Source: Candidatus Omnitrophota bacterium (lineage in GTDB: Bacteria; Omnitrophota; Gorgyraeia; Velamenicoccales; Velamenicoccaceae). Taken from it: DNA of 10,377 bases. Location of the stretch: NCBI GenBank assembly GCA_028717105.1, contig JAQUOM010000059.1, positions 1 to 10,377 on the forward strand, given 5' to 3'. Shown piece by piece: positions 1 through 5,850 of this stretch; the first letter of the stretch is position 1, and each line of letters starts with the position of its first letter. Position numbers and translations under genes: made by a program. Below the pieces are notes generated by a model, which saw nothing but the letters and a program-made list of their open reading frames with translations, searched no databases and was not told where the DNA came from.

Positions 1-54
1 CCTGGCCGGTGATCGTGCGGAGATCCGCTAAAAGAGTTATCGGCGTCGGCTGTT

Positions 55-1938
55 TTATCCTTCCCGCAATTGTTTTTCCGCATCGACTTCGTCGCGATTG
101 ATCAGCCGGATGGCCTGCGTGACCTTGTTTTTCATGTCGTCCGTCAGGCCCTTGATGTCGAGCATCTCCTTGAAAACCTGCAGGGTCATGCGGAAGTAAC
201 GCACGATTTCTCCTTCGTCCGTATCGGTCAATCCCGAGATTTTTTTGAAGTCTTCGCCTTTCATCCAGGCTTCCATGGCTGCCGACAGGTACCACCAGAG
301 CCTTTTGGAGACGGGATAGATCCTGTGCCGTTGTTCTCTGGCGCGCAGGGTCTCGTAGAGCGTGTCGCTTTTTTGTTTGATGGGGCGGCAGCATAGGGGC
401 AGTCGGAGAGGGGGTTTCTGGTTCCTCCTGGGCTCGAAGACAGCCGCCGCCGCCAGGCTCCCCAGGGTATAGACATCCAGGGAAGGCAGGATGCGCTTTT
501 CATAGAGTTCCGAAATGATCAGTTCGTAGCCGTAGATCGCCTTGGCAAAATGCCCTTTTTCCGTGAGGACTCCGTCCCTGATGAAATCGAGTTCTTTTAA
601 AAGCCTGAGTTTTGCCTCCAGCAGGCGCGCCGCTTCTTTCTGTTCGTTCTTTCGGGAGTGGAAAAAGTGGAAGGAGAGCGGATAAATGTCGAGGAGACGG
701 TCTTTGTGTTGTTCAAAAAGATTGAGGATTGTGGCGTAAGACGTATTGAATTGGCTCCTGACGTCCTCGGGGCGCCCATAAACGATGCGCCGGATTTCCT
801 CGGGCCTGACCCTGGACGGATGGATGCGGCAGTAGACGAAACCTTCCGTGTCGATCCCGCGCCTGCCGGCGCGGCCCGCCATCTGATAGAAATCCCTGGT
901 TTTCAGGTTGCGCGCGTAGCGGCCGTAGATTTTTCTGACATCGTCGAAGATGACCGAGCGGCTCGGCATGTTGATACCGAGGGCAAACGTCTCCGTGGTA
1001 AAGATCAGTTTTAACAGATGGCTGGTAAAGAGTTGCTCGACGATTTCTTTGAGCGTGGGCAGCATTCCGGCGTGGTGGAAGGCGATCCCGCGCCTGACAA
1101 GGGGAAGGATACTTTTTGCCGATGCGTCATCCCGGAGGTCGTATCGTTGACAAAGCCGTTCGAAGAGTTCCATGATGCGCGTCTCTTCTTCGTGCGTCAG
1201 GAAGTTGCGCTTGCGCAGTTCCCATGCGAGCTCTTCGGTTTTTTTCCTGCTGAAAGCGAAGTAGATCGCAGGCAGCCCCCGGTTGCGTTCGATATGGCCG
1301 ATCAGGGTCTCCATGCGGTTGGGCCTGACGGCGTCATAAGGCGAGCGGCTCGCGTCGATCTTGTCGGCAATCCGGTCCTGGCTGTGAAAGAAGATGTGGA
1401 GGGGGACCGGCCTGTTGTTTTCTACGACGACCTTGACATTTTTTTGATGGATGGTTTGCAGCCAGGAGGCAAATGCGTTGATGTTGGGGATGGTCGCCGA
1501 CAGTCCCAGGAAGTTCATGTGCTCCGGCAGGAGGATGAGGGACTCTTCCCATACTGTGCCCCGTTCGGGATTGTCGATATAATGGATCTCATCGTAGATC
1601 ACCCATGAGTATTTTTTGAGGGTTTCGGGTTCATCGAGGATCCTGTTACGGAAGATCTCGGTCGTCATGATGAGGACGGGTGCGTGGGGATGGATGGAGA
1701 TGTCGCCGGTGACGATACCGATCATTTCTCCGTATATCTTTCGGAAATCCCTGAATTTCTGGTTGGAGAGGGCTTTGATGGGTGCGGTATAAATGACGCC
1801 GGTATGCCGGGCGATGGATTCCGTGATGACGTGTTCGGCGATGGCGGTCTTTCCTGCTCCCGTCGGGGCGGAGACGACGACAGAACAGCCCTGGTTGATC
1901 AGGCAGATGGCTTCTTCCTGGAAACGGTCGTAGATCAT
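55..1938 (-). CDS. Ski2/Mtr4-like DExH-box RNA helicase
   Basis: A superfamily 2 helicase of the Ski2/Mtr4/HelY type, 627 residues from this start, expected to unwind RNA with ATP in the cytoplasm. Seen in order: Q-motif-like RFQEEAI at residues 5-11, Walker A APTGAGKT at 24-31, DEIH (motif II) at 116-119, SAT (motif III) at 147-149, a motif V stretch TTETFALGINMPS near 314-326, and motif VI QMAGRAGRRG at 352-361. The last ~230 residues are helical and probably correspond to the winged-helix and ratchet part; the length suits bacterial members without a full arch. In eukaryotes these enzymes feed the exosome; the bacterial role is less settled, so RNA turnover is inferred. The start at 1938 places the Q motif at the very N-terminus. 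An alternative ATG at 1983 adds 15 residues and has GAGGGG ten bases upstream. The gene is divergent from the lipoprotein gene. Confidence 0.9.
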   Translation of the reverse strand: MIYDRFQEEAICLINQGCSVVVSAPTGAGKTAIAEHVITESIARHTGVIYTAPIKALSNQKFRDFRKIYGEMIGIVTGDISIHPHAPVLIMTTEIFRNRILDEPETLKKYSWVIYDEIHYIDNPERGTVWEESLILLPEHMNFLGLSATIPNINAFASWLQTIHQKNVKVVVENNRPVPLHIFFHSQDRIADKIDASRSPYDAVRPNRMETLIGHIERNRGLPAIYFAFSRKKTEELAWELRKRNFLTHEEETRIMELFERLCQRYDLRDDASAKSILPLVRRGIAFHHAGMLPTLKEIVEQLFTSHLLKLIFTTETFALGINMPSRSVIFDDVRKIYGRYARNLKTRDFYQMAGRAGRRGIDTEGFVYCRIHPSRVRPEEIRRIVYGRPEDVRSQFNTSYATILNLFEQHKDRLLDIYPLSFHFFHSRKNEQKEAARLLEAKLRLLKELDFIRDGVLTEKGHFAKAIYGYELIISELYEKRILPSLDVYTLGSLAAAAVFEPRRNQKPPLRLPLCCRPIKQKSDTLYETLRAREQRHRIYPVSKRLWWYLSAAMEAWMKGEDFKKISGLTDTDEGEIVRYFRMTLQVFKEMLDIKGLTDDMKNKVTQAIRLINRDEVDAEKQLREG

Positions 1939-1944
1939 AGAGCC

Positions 1945-1973
1945 ATTATAAGGAATAACGCGCCAAAAAGAAA
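1945..1973 (-). promoter_or_regulatory. Candidate promoter of the helicase gene, possibly leaderless
   Basis: On the minus strand a perfect TATAAT lies at 1950-1945. Counting seven bases on from the hexamer puts the transcription start at 1938, the A of the chosen ATG, and no Shine-Dalgarno sequence precedes that ATG. The -35 region at 1973-1968 (TTTCTT) is poor. If transcription really starts here, the mRNA is leaderless and the upstream ATG at 1983 is not used. Confidence 0.35.
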
Positions 1974-2010
1974 GCCTCGTCATGAAGGCTGGACCCCTCA
2001 TTGTTTTCCA

Positions 2011-2039
2011 TTGGCTTTTTTTTCAGGAAAAGATATAAT
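2011..2039 (+). promoter_or_regulatory. Sigma-70-type promoter of the lipoprotein-like gene
   Basis: TTGGCT at 2011-2016 (4 of 6 matches to TTGACA) and a perfect TATAAT at 2034-2039 are separated by exactly 17 bases in an AT-rich stretch. The predicted start is about 2046, leaving a leader of about 24 bases with AAGGG (2061-2065) just before the ATG at 2070. This position rules out the in-frame TTG at 2001 as a start on this transcript. Confidence 0.6.
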
Positions 2040-2069
2040 AAAGTATTCCTGGAACAAAGAAAGGGTTTT

Positions 2070-2717
2070 ATGCCGTCCAAATCCTGTTGCAAGACCATAC
2101 CCGGAATTTCTTCTCTCAAGCGCAAGTGCGCGAGGATCCATGCGAAAATCGCCTATCTTCAGGCAGCCATGGAGAAGGTCCATGCGAAGAATGCGGCGAA
2201 TCTCGCCTGGCGGGGCCTCTTGAAAAACGCCGTCAAAGGCATGGATGCCGCTCTGGATGATTTAGAAGACCGGCTTGAACATATCCGGGCCGAGATCAGG
2301 GAGATTCTCCCTCTCATTATCGTTTTTTTTCTTTCCGTTTCTGTATTGACGGGATGCGCGCACCTGAAAGAAGGGGCCAAGACAGTCTGGGGGACGTCGA
2401 TTTCCCATCTTGAAAAGGCGAGGGCCAAGGCAAAGATCGTCGTGGTCAAGACCGGTCGCCCGGAGGCCTTCGAATGGTCGATGAACCTTCTCAGGGCCCA
2501 GGGAGCGAACGTCTATATGACGGGCCCGGACAAAGAATATTTGGCGGCGATGAACTTCGCCGGCTACGTAAATACGACACAGGTGGGTTTGTTTTTTACG
2601 CCGGTCGATCCGGCGACAACGAAGATCGAAGTGGCATCGCTGAGCCCCTGGCTAGCTCAGGATGTCGCTGTGCTCCTGTCAAATGCGAACACATTTGACA
2701 GAAAAACAGGAACATAG
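2070..2717 (+). CDS. Hypothetical lipoprotein-like protein with internal lipobox
   Basis: A 215-residue protein of unknown function. Residues 1-80 are charged and helical (many Lys, Arg, Glu and Ala), coiled-coil-like, and contain three Cys (6, 7 and one near 20). A hydrophobic segment follows (about residues 80-94, PLIIVFFLSVSVLT), then LTGC with Cys96, which is a good lipobox. The remaining ~120 residues form a small periplasmic-type domain with a pattern ending ...TTQVGLFFTPVD..TTKIEVASLS, which I associate with small lipoproteins of Omnitrophota-like genomes (recollection only). A lipobox at residue 96 is abnormal because signal peptides normally start within the first few residues. Either a cytoplasmic coiled coil is fused in front, or two overlapping genes or a frameshift are hidden here (an 8-T run lies at 2323-2330). 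No ATG, GTG or TTG lies in frame just before the hydrophobic segment. The start at 2070 is chosen from the promoter at 2011-2039 and the AAGGG before it. Confidence 0.65.
   Translation: MPSKSCCKTIPGISSLKRKCARIHAKIAYLQAAMEKVHAKNAANLAWRGLLKNAVKGMDAALDDLEDRLEHIRAEIREILPLIIVFFLSVSVLTGCAHLKEGAKTVWGTSISHLEKARAKAKIVVVKTGRPEAFEWSMNLLRAQGANVYMTGPDKEYLAAMNFAGYVNTTQVGLFFTPVDPATTKIEVASLSPWLAQDVAVLLSNANTFDRKTGT
2676..2701. repeat. Perfect 10-bp hairpin at the 3' end of the lipoprotein gene
   Basis: CTGTCAAATG (2676-2685) and its exact complement CATTTGACAG (2692-2701) flank a 6-base loop. The hairpin lies in the last ~14 codons of the CDS. It is followed by A-rich rather than T-rich sequence on the plus strand, so it is not a typical intrinsic terminator. 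It might stabilise the 3' end of the mRNA or be fortuitous. Confidence 0.5.
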
Positions 2718-2854
2718 CGCGCCGGCGATTTTTTGAGATGCGGTAGGGCCTGTTTTTTCCGCCCGATGAGGGGGGCAAGGGGGCCGAGGGATATGGAAGG
2801 TCGATTTAAAACGAAGATGCGGGGGGATGTCTGTACTTAAAAAAGGAGTGGAGG

Positions 2855-3460
2855 ATGAAGAGAGCAGTGCGTCGTGTCATGTCGGCAGGTTTGGTATTTC
2901 TTTTGGTTTTATCCTGCGCGGTTTCCCCTGTGTTCGCAGAGCGGGCGCAGGAAGGGATCGGCCAGTGGCTGCAGGAAATCGGGTTTTTCGGGGGATATAT
3001 CAGCGCGGACCTGAAGTACCAGGATGATATGGAAGCGGTCCCTCTGGGGGTGCGCTTTGGTTTTGATCTCAAGCCTTTTACGAAGAAGTTCGGCTGGGAA
3101 CCCAAGGGCATGTTCGAGCTTCTCTATGAAATCTTTGCCAGTTCCATCTTTGCGCCGCACGCGAACGCAGAAATGGGGGCGGGTTTCATGCTGCGTTACT
3201 CCTATCCTTTGACACAAAAGTTTTATCCTTATATTGAGGTAGGGTCCGGCTTGTATTACATGACCCTTTCGACCTACGAGCAGTCGACGCAGTTCAATTT
3301 TGCTTCCGCCGGCGGCGCGGGCCTGACATATTTTTTAAGGGATGACTTTGCGATCAATGCGGGATACCGGCGTCGGCACGTGTCCAACGCGTCTATCAAG
3401 GAGCCTAACGGCGGTATCGACGCGAATATGTATATCGTCGGTGCATCGTGGTATTTTTAA
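2855..3460 (+). CDS. PagL-family lipid A deacylase-like outer-membrane beta-barrel
   Basis: A 201-residue acyloxyacyl hydrolase / lipid A 3-O-deacylase (PagL) family protein. PagL removes the 3-O-linked acyl chain from lipid A in the outer membrane. A signal peptide covers residues 1-28 (basic MKRAVRR, hydrophobic core, VFA before ERA). Amphipathic strands with aromatic ends follow, and the protein ends in WYF, a typical barrel C-terminus. The C-terminal RRRHVSNASIKEPNGGID matches the PagL catalytic block: His175 and Ser177 occupy the catalytic His and Ser, and the residue 14 after the His, Glu in the Pseudomonas enzyme, is Asp189 here. The start is fixed by AAGGAG (2843-2848) six bases before the ATG. 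The gene lies 137 bases after the lipoprotein gene and is possibly co-transcribed. Family membership is confident; enzyme activity is inferred, since some homologues could be structural barrels. Confidence 0.85.
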   Translation: MKRAVRRVMSAGLVFLLVLSCAVSPVFAERAQEGIGQWLQEIGFFGGYISADLKYQDDMEAVPLGVRFGFDLKPFTKKFGWEPKGMFELLYEIFASSIFAPHANAEMGAGFMLRYSYPLTQKFYPYIEVGSGLYYMTLSTYEQSTQFNFASAGGAGLTYFLRDDFAINAGYRRRHVSNASIKEPNGGIDANMYIVGASWYF

Positions 3461-3467
3461 TGAGGAC

Positions 3468-3514
3468 ATCATTTACGAAACCGCTGCCGAGCGCGGCAGG
3501 TGAACGTAAATGAT
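3468..3514. repeat. Compound inverted repeat (hairpin within hairpin)
   Basis: The outer arms ATCATTTACG (3468-3477) and CGTAAATGAT (3505-3514) are exact complements. Between them a second perfect stem, CTGCCG (3484-3489) with CGGCAG (3494-3499), closes on an AGCG loop. It starts 8 bases after the stop codon of the PagL-like gene. No T-run follows on the plus strand, so it is a weak candidate for an intrinsic terminator. An mRNA 3' end protector, a dispersed REP-like element or a protein-binding site are alternatives. Confidence 0.65.
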
Positions 3515-3615
3515 CCGTGATCCGTCCGAATTTAATCCTCGACGTTTTCCTGTGAATATTGTTCGGGTAGGCGTTAAGGATCTGGTTTTAGAAAGAGAAG
3601 GTCAGGAGGCAGAAT

Positions 3616-4068
3616 ATGACGCTTGAAGAGAAGATCATGATCGATTTCAAGGACGCCATGAAGACCAGGGACCAGGCCCGCACGCAGACATTGAGTTTCT
3701 TGCGTTCGGAAATGAAGTATTACGCGATCGATAAGAAGAAGGACAGACTTGACGACGCGGATGTCGCGGCGGTCATCAAGAAACTGGCCAAGCAAAGACA
3801 GGAGTCTATCGCGCAATTCGAAAAAGGTCAGCGTCTGGACCTGGCAGATAAGGAAAAGAACGAATTAAGCATTTTGAAAAGTTACCTGCCGCAGGAGATG
3901 TCTTGCGCGGAGCTGGAGACGGTCGTTCGATCCGTGATTTCCGAATTGGGCGCGGCATCTCTCAAGGACATGGGTCGCGTGATCAAAGAGGTCCAGGCCA
4001 GGACAAAAGGCGCCTGCGACGGCAAAATGATGAGCGATCTCGTCAAGAAGGGATTAGGAGGCGTTTGA
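3616..4068 (+). CDS. yqeY: GatB/YqeY domain-containing protein
   Basis: A 150-residue stand-alone YqeY-family protein of the usual length. The fold is homologous to the C-terminal tail of GatB, the tRNA-binding part of Asp/Glu-tRNA amidotransferase. The N-terminal helical half carries the characteristic R..TLSFLRSEMKYYAIDKK stretch near residues 22-42, then VIKKLAKQRQESIAQFEKGQRLDLADKEKNEL and the SYLPQEMS junction. The small C-terminal domain has LGAASLKDMGRVIKEV...GACDGKMMSDLVKK, matching the family pattern DMGKVMK..K..G.ADG..V. The ATG at 3616 is preceded by TCAGGAGG. Its stop overlaps the next start by one base (TGATG, 4066-4070), so it is coupled with the AsmA-like gene. The cellular function of solitary YqeY proteins is not well established; tRNA or amidotransferase-related binding is inferred from homology. 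Confidence 0.92.
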   Translation: MTLEEKIMIDFKDAMKTRDQARTQTLSFLRSEMKYYAIDKKKDRLDDADVAAVIKKLAKQRQESIAQFEKGQRLDLADKEKNELSILKSYLPQEMSCAELETVVRSVISELGAASLKDMGRVIKEVQARTKGACDGKMMSDLVKKGLGGV

Positions 4069-4877
4069 TGAAGGCCTTGATGAAAATCGTTGTCCTGTTT
4101 TTGCTTTTTCTGTCCGGCATCGTCTTGTTCCGGGAACCGATCGTCAAGGTCCTTGTCGACAAGGTCGGCGAACAGTTAACGGGATTTTCCGTTGAGGTCG
4201 GCCGCCTGAAGCTCGGCATCAGGGAATCCGTAGTTGATATCGGGGACATGAAAGTGTATAACCCCGCCGGGTTCGACGACAGGATTTTTTTGGACATCCC
4301 GGCGCTTTATGTGCGCTATGACTTGGGAAAGGTTTTGAAGGGTGCCTATGATTTAAACGAGCTTGCGCTTTATATCCGCGAATTCCAGGTCGTCAAGAAA
4401 GCGGATGGCACAAGCAATGTCGGCCGCCTCAAAGACAGCATCGTCGCTCTTAAGCCGAAACAGGAAGGCCCCGCCAAACTTCCTCCTGTCAGGGTCAAGA
4501 CGCTCCAGCTGAGGGTGGATAAGGTGGTTTTGAGGGATTATTCTGTCGTGCCTGCGTCCGTCAAAACGTACGACATCAATCTTGATAAAAAATTCGAGAA
4601 CATCGACGATCCGAAGAACCTTATACGCGTCATTCTCGTAGAATCGTTGCTCAAGAGCGGCGTCAAGGACCTCGCCGACATTAACGTCAAAGGATTGTCC
4701 GACAGCGTCACGTCCGTGTTGAAGACCGGGACAGACCTGGTTTCCCAGACGACCCGGACGGCGCAGGATGTGGCCATGAAAACCGTGGACCAGGCCACAG
4801 GGATCGTCAAAGAGACCGTCGGTCTTTTCGGAGGCCTCCTGCATGCCACGAATACGACCGATTCAAAGAAGCCTTAA
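4068..4877 (+). CDS. AsmA-like N-terminally anchored envelope protein
   Basis: A 269-residue protein resembling the N-terminal part of AsmA-family proteins, which are anchored in the inner membrane, project into the periplasm and are linked to outer-membrane lipid transport or homeostasis. Seen: a membrane segment at residues 5-21 (MKIVVLFLLFLSGIVLF), an amphipathic helix with VKVLVDKVGEQLTGFSVEVGRLKLGI, then DMKVYNPAGFDDRIFLDIPALYVRYDLGKVLKG, the typical AsmA run NP.GF....L.I. A C-terminal Thr/Gln/Val-rich amphipathic helix occupies about residues 220-260. The protein is much shorter than full AsmA, so it is a minimal or DUF-type relative. AGGAGG (4056-4061) gives the start at 4068, which overlaps the yqeY stop by one base. 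The Crp/Fnr-family gene begins immediately after its stop codon, so all three may be one transcript. Confidence 0.75.
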   Translation: MKALMKIVVLFLLFLSGIVLFREPIVKVLVDKVGEQLTGFSVEVGRLKLGIRESVVDIGDMKVYNPAGFDDRIFLDIPALYVRYDLGKVLKGAYDLNELALYIREFQVVKKADGTSNVGRLKDSIVALKPKQEGPAKLPPVRVKTLQLRVDKVVLRDYSVVPASVKTYDINLDKKFENIDDPKNLIRVILVESLLKSGVKDLADINVKGLSDSVTSVLKTGTDLVSQTTRTAQDVAMKTVDQATGIVKETVGLFGGLLHATNTTDSKKP

Positions 4878-5612
4878 TTGTTGAACAGCCGGGCGTTGTT
4901 CTCGCCGCAGCCATCGCGACCTTCGGTGAAAAACCATCATCTTCCCCTCCAGAAGTGTTTTTTATTTTGCCGCATAGACCCCGTTTATCTCTCGGCGATC
5001 AGGGGTTTTTCTTTCGCGCGCACGGCGGCGGCGGGGGATTCGATCTTCCGCGAAGGCGAACCCGCCCTGGGTTTTTTCGTTGTCTTGAGCGGGCGGGTCA
5101 AGGTCTTCAAGCTGTCTGTTTCGGGCGAAGAGAGAATCCTGCATATTATTTCCGAAGGCGGCGCTGTGGCTGAAGCCGTTCTTTTCAGCGGTATGGCCAG
5201 GTATCCGGCCTTTGCCGAAGCGCTTGAAGATACGCAGCTCCTTTACGTCCCCAGGAGGGATTTTCTGGATTTGATGAAACGGCATTTCGATCTTGCGCTT
5301 TCGGTCCTTGCTTCCTTAAGCGAGAAGCTGAGGTTTTTTAACGGCCTCATTGAAGATTTGTCCTTAAAAAGCGCTTCCTCCCGTCTTGCCAAATATTTTC
5401 TGGATATGGCCGTTCAGCTCGACAGCGATCGTTTTGATCTGGATATCAACAAGAATGAGTTGGCTGCGAGGCTGGGCATTGTTCCCGAAACCTTTTCCCG
5501 TATCATCCGCCATCTGTCGAAAAAACGCATCCTGCGTCTCCGCAAAAAACACGTCCAGCTTTTAGACCGTCCGAGGCTCGAGCGTTTGAGCTCAGGCGAA
5601 CCCCTTGCATAG
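4878..5612 (+). CDS. Crp/Fnr-family transcriptional regulator (FNR-type recognition helix)
   Basis: A 244-residue Crp/Fnr-type regulator. The N-terminal cyclic-nucleotide-binding-like beta-barrel spans about residues 27-135 (GDSIFREGEPALGFFVVLSG at 53-72, a family hallmark). A long dimerisation helix runs from about 136 to 165. The winged helix-turn-helix covers about 165-232, with NKNELAARLGIVPETFSRIIRHL at about 191-213. The recognition helix has Glu204, Ser207 and Arg208, the E..SR spacing of FNR, which contacts TTGA half-sites; Crp carries RE..GR instead. Only two Cys (27 and 31) are present, so it lacks the four-Cys FeS set of FNR. HcpR or DNR-like NO sensing is possible, inferred from the downstream ferredoxin and hcp genes. 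The start is uncertain: TTG 4878 or 4881 follows the AsmA-like stop directly, with weak AAGAAG upstream. GTG at 4926 would give 228 residues, close to the usual family length. Confidence 0.88.
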   Translation: MLNSRALFSPQPSRPSVKNHHLPLQKCFLFCRIDPVYLSAIRGFSFARTAAAGDSIFREGEPALGFFVVLSGRVKVFKLSVSGEERILHIISEGGAVAEAVLFSGMARYPAFAEALEDTQLLYVPRRDFLDLMKRHFDLALSVLASLSEKLRFFNGLIEDLSLKSASSRLAKYFLDMAVQLDSDRFDLDINKNELAARLGIVPETFSRIIRHLSKKRILRLRKKHVQLLDRPRLERLSSGEPLA

Positions 5613-5687
5613 GTCTCCGTGTCCCGCCGTTTCCCCCTGGACGGGGCAGTCCATGAGCCTCAAGTTTCAGTTGCCGCCGAGCCGTCA

Positions 5688-5713
5688 AGCTGACAAAGCG
5701 GCCAGCTGACAAA
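5688..5713. repeat. Direct repeat of AGCTGACAAA, 16-bp period
   Basis: AGCTGACAAA occurs at 5688-5697 and again at 5704-5713, in the gap between the regulator gene and the ferredoxin gene. The 16-base period is about one and a half helical turns. It may be a small tandem duplication or a pair of protein-binding half-sites. The rest of the gap (5613-5780) shows no convincing gene. Confidence 0.35.
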
Positions 5714-5780
5714 CGATGGGCACAAGGGAAGGGCTCGTCGCCCTGGCGCCTTGCAGCCGGCGCTTGAAGACTATTTTTGG

Positions 5781-5809
5781 ATCCTTGACTTAAGTCAAGG
5801 ATGTTTTTT
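5781..5809 (+). terminator. Alternative reading: intrinsic terminator after the regulator gene
   Basis: The same palindrome can fold as a 9-bp stem with a TTAA loop, and a run of six T (5804-5809) follows one base after it. It lies 168 bases after the regulator stop codon, so it could end that transcript. Both roles are possible, and the match to FNR geometry makes me favour the operator. Confidence 0.35.
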
Positions 5810-5833
5810 CCTTTCCGCGTTATCCTCGTTTTG
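5781..5833 (+). promoter_or_regulatory. Predicted FNR/HcpR-type operator and class II promoter for the ferredoxin gene
   Basis: Positions 5781-5802 form a perfect 22-bp palindrome whose core TTGACTTAAGTCAA (5785-5798) has exactly the FNR layout TTGAN-N4-NTCAA. A -10-like TATCCT lies at 5821-5826. Taking +1 seven bases further on, at 5833, the palindrome centre (5791/5792) falls at -41.5, the standard position of a class II Crp/Fnr activator site. There is no good independent -35, as expected for an activated promoter. The upstream gene encodes a regulator with the matching E..SR signature. The -10 is only 4 of 6, so the promoter part is less certain than the palindrome. Confidence 0.6.
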
Positions 5834-5850
5834 TGAAAGGGGGAAAGACC

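Noticed and set aside
1..54. Possible 3' tail of a plus-strand gene ending at TAA 29-31, or a plus-strand frame from 3 that continues beyond 54 into the helicase gene
   Set aside because: Too short to show a family, and two frames are equally open; nothing decides between them.
1018..1608. Plus-strand open frame of 196 codons opposite the helicase gene
   Set aside because: It is a shadow of the well-supported helicase; it has no motif and no ribosome binding site.
2718..2854. T-runs at 2731-2736 and 2753-2758 as terminators
   Set aside because: The preceding palindrome GCGCCGGCG leaves no room for a loop, and no other stable stem precedes the T-runs.
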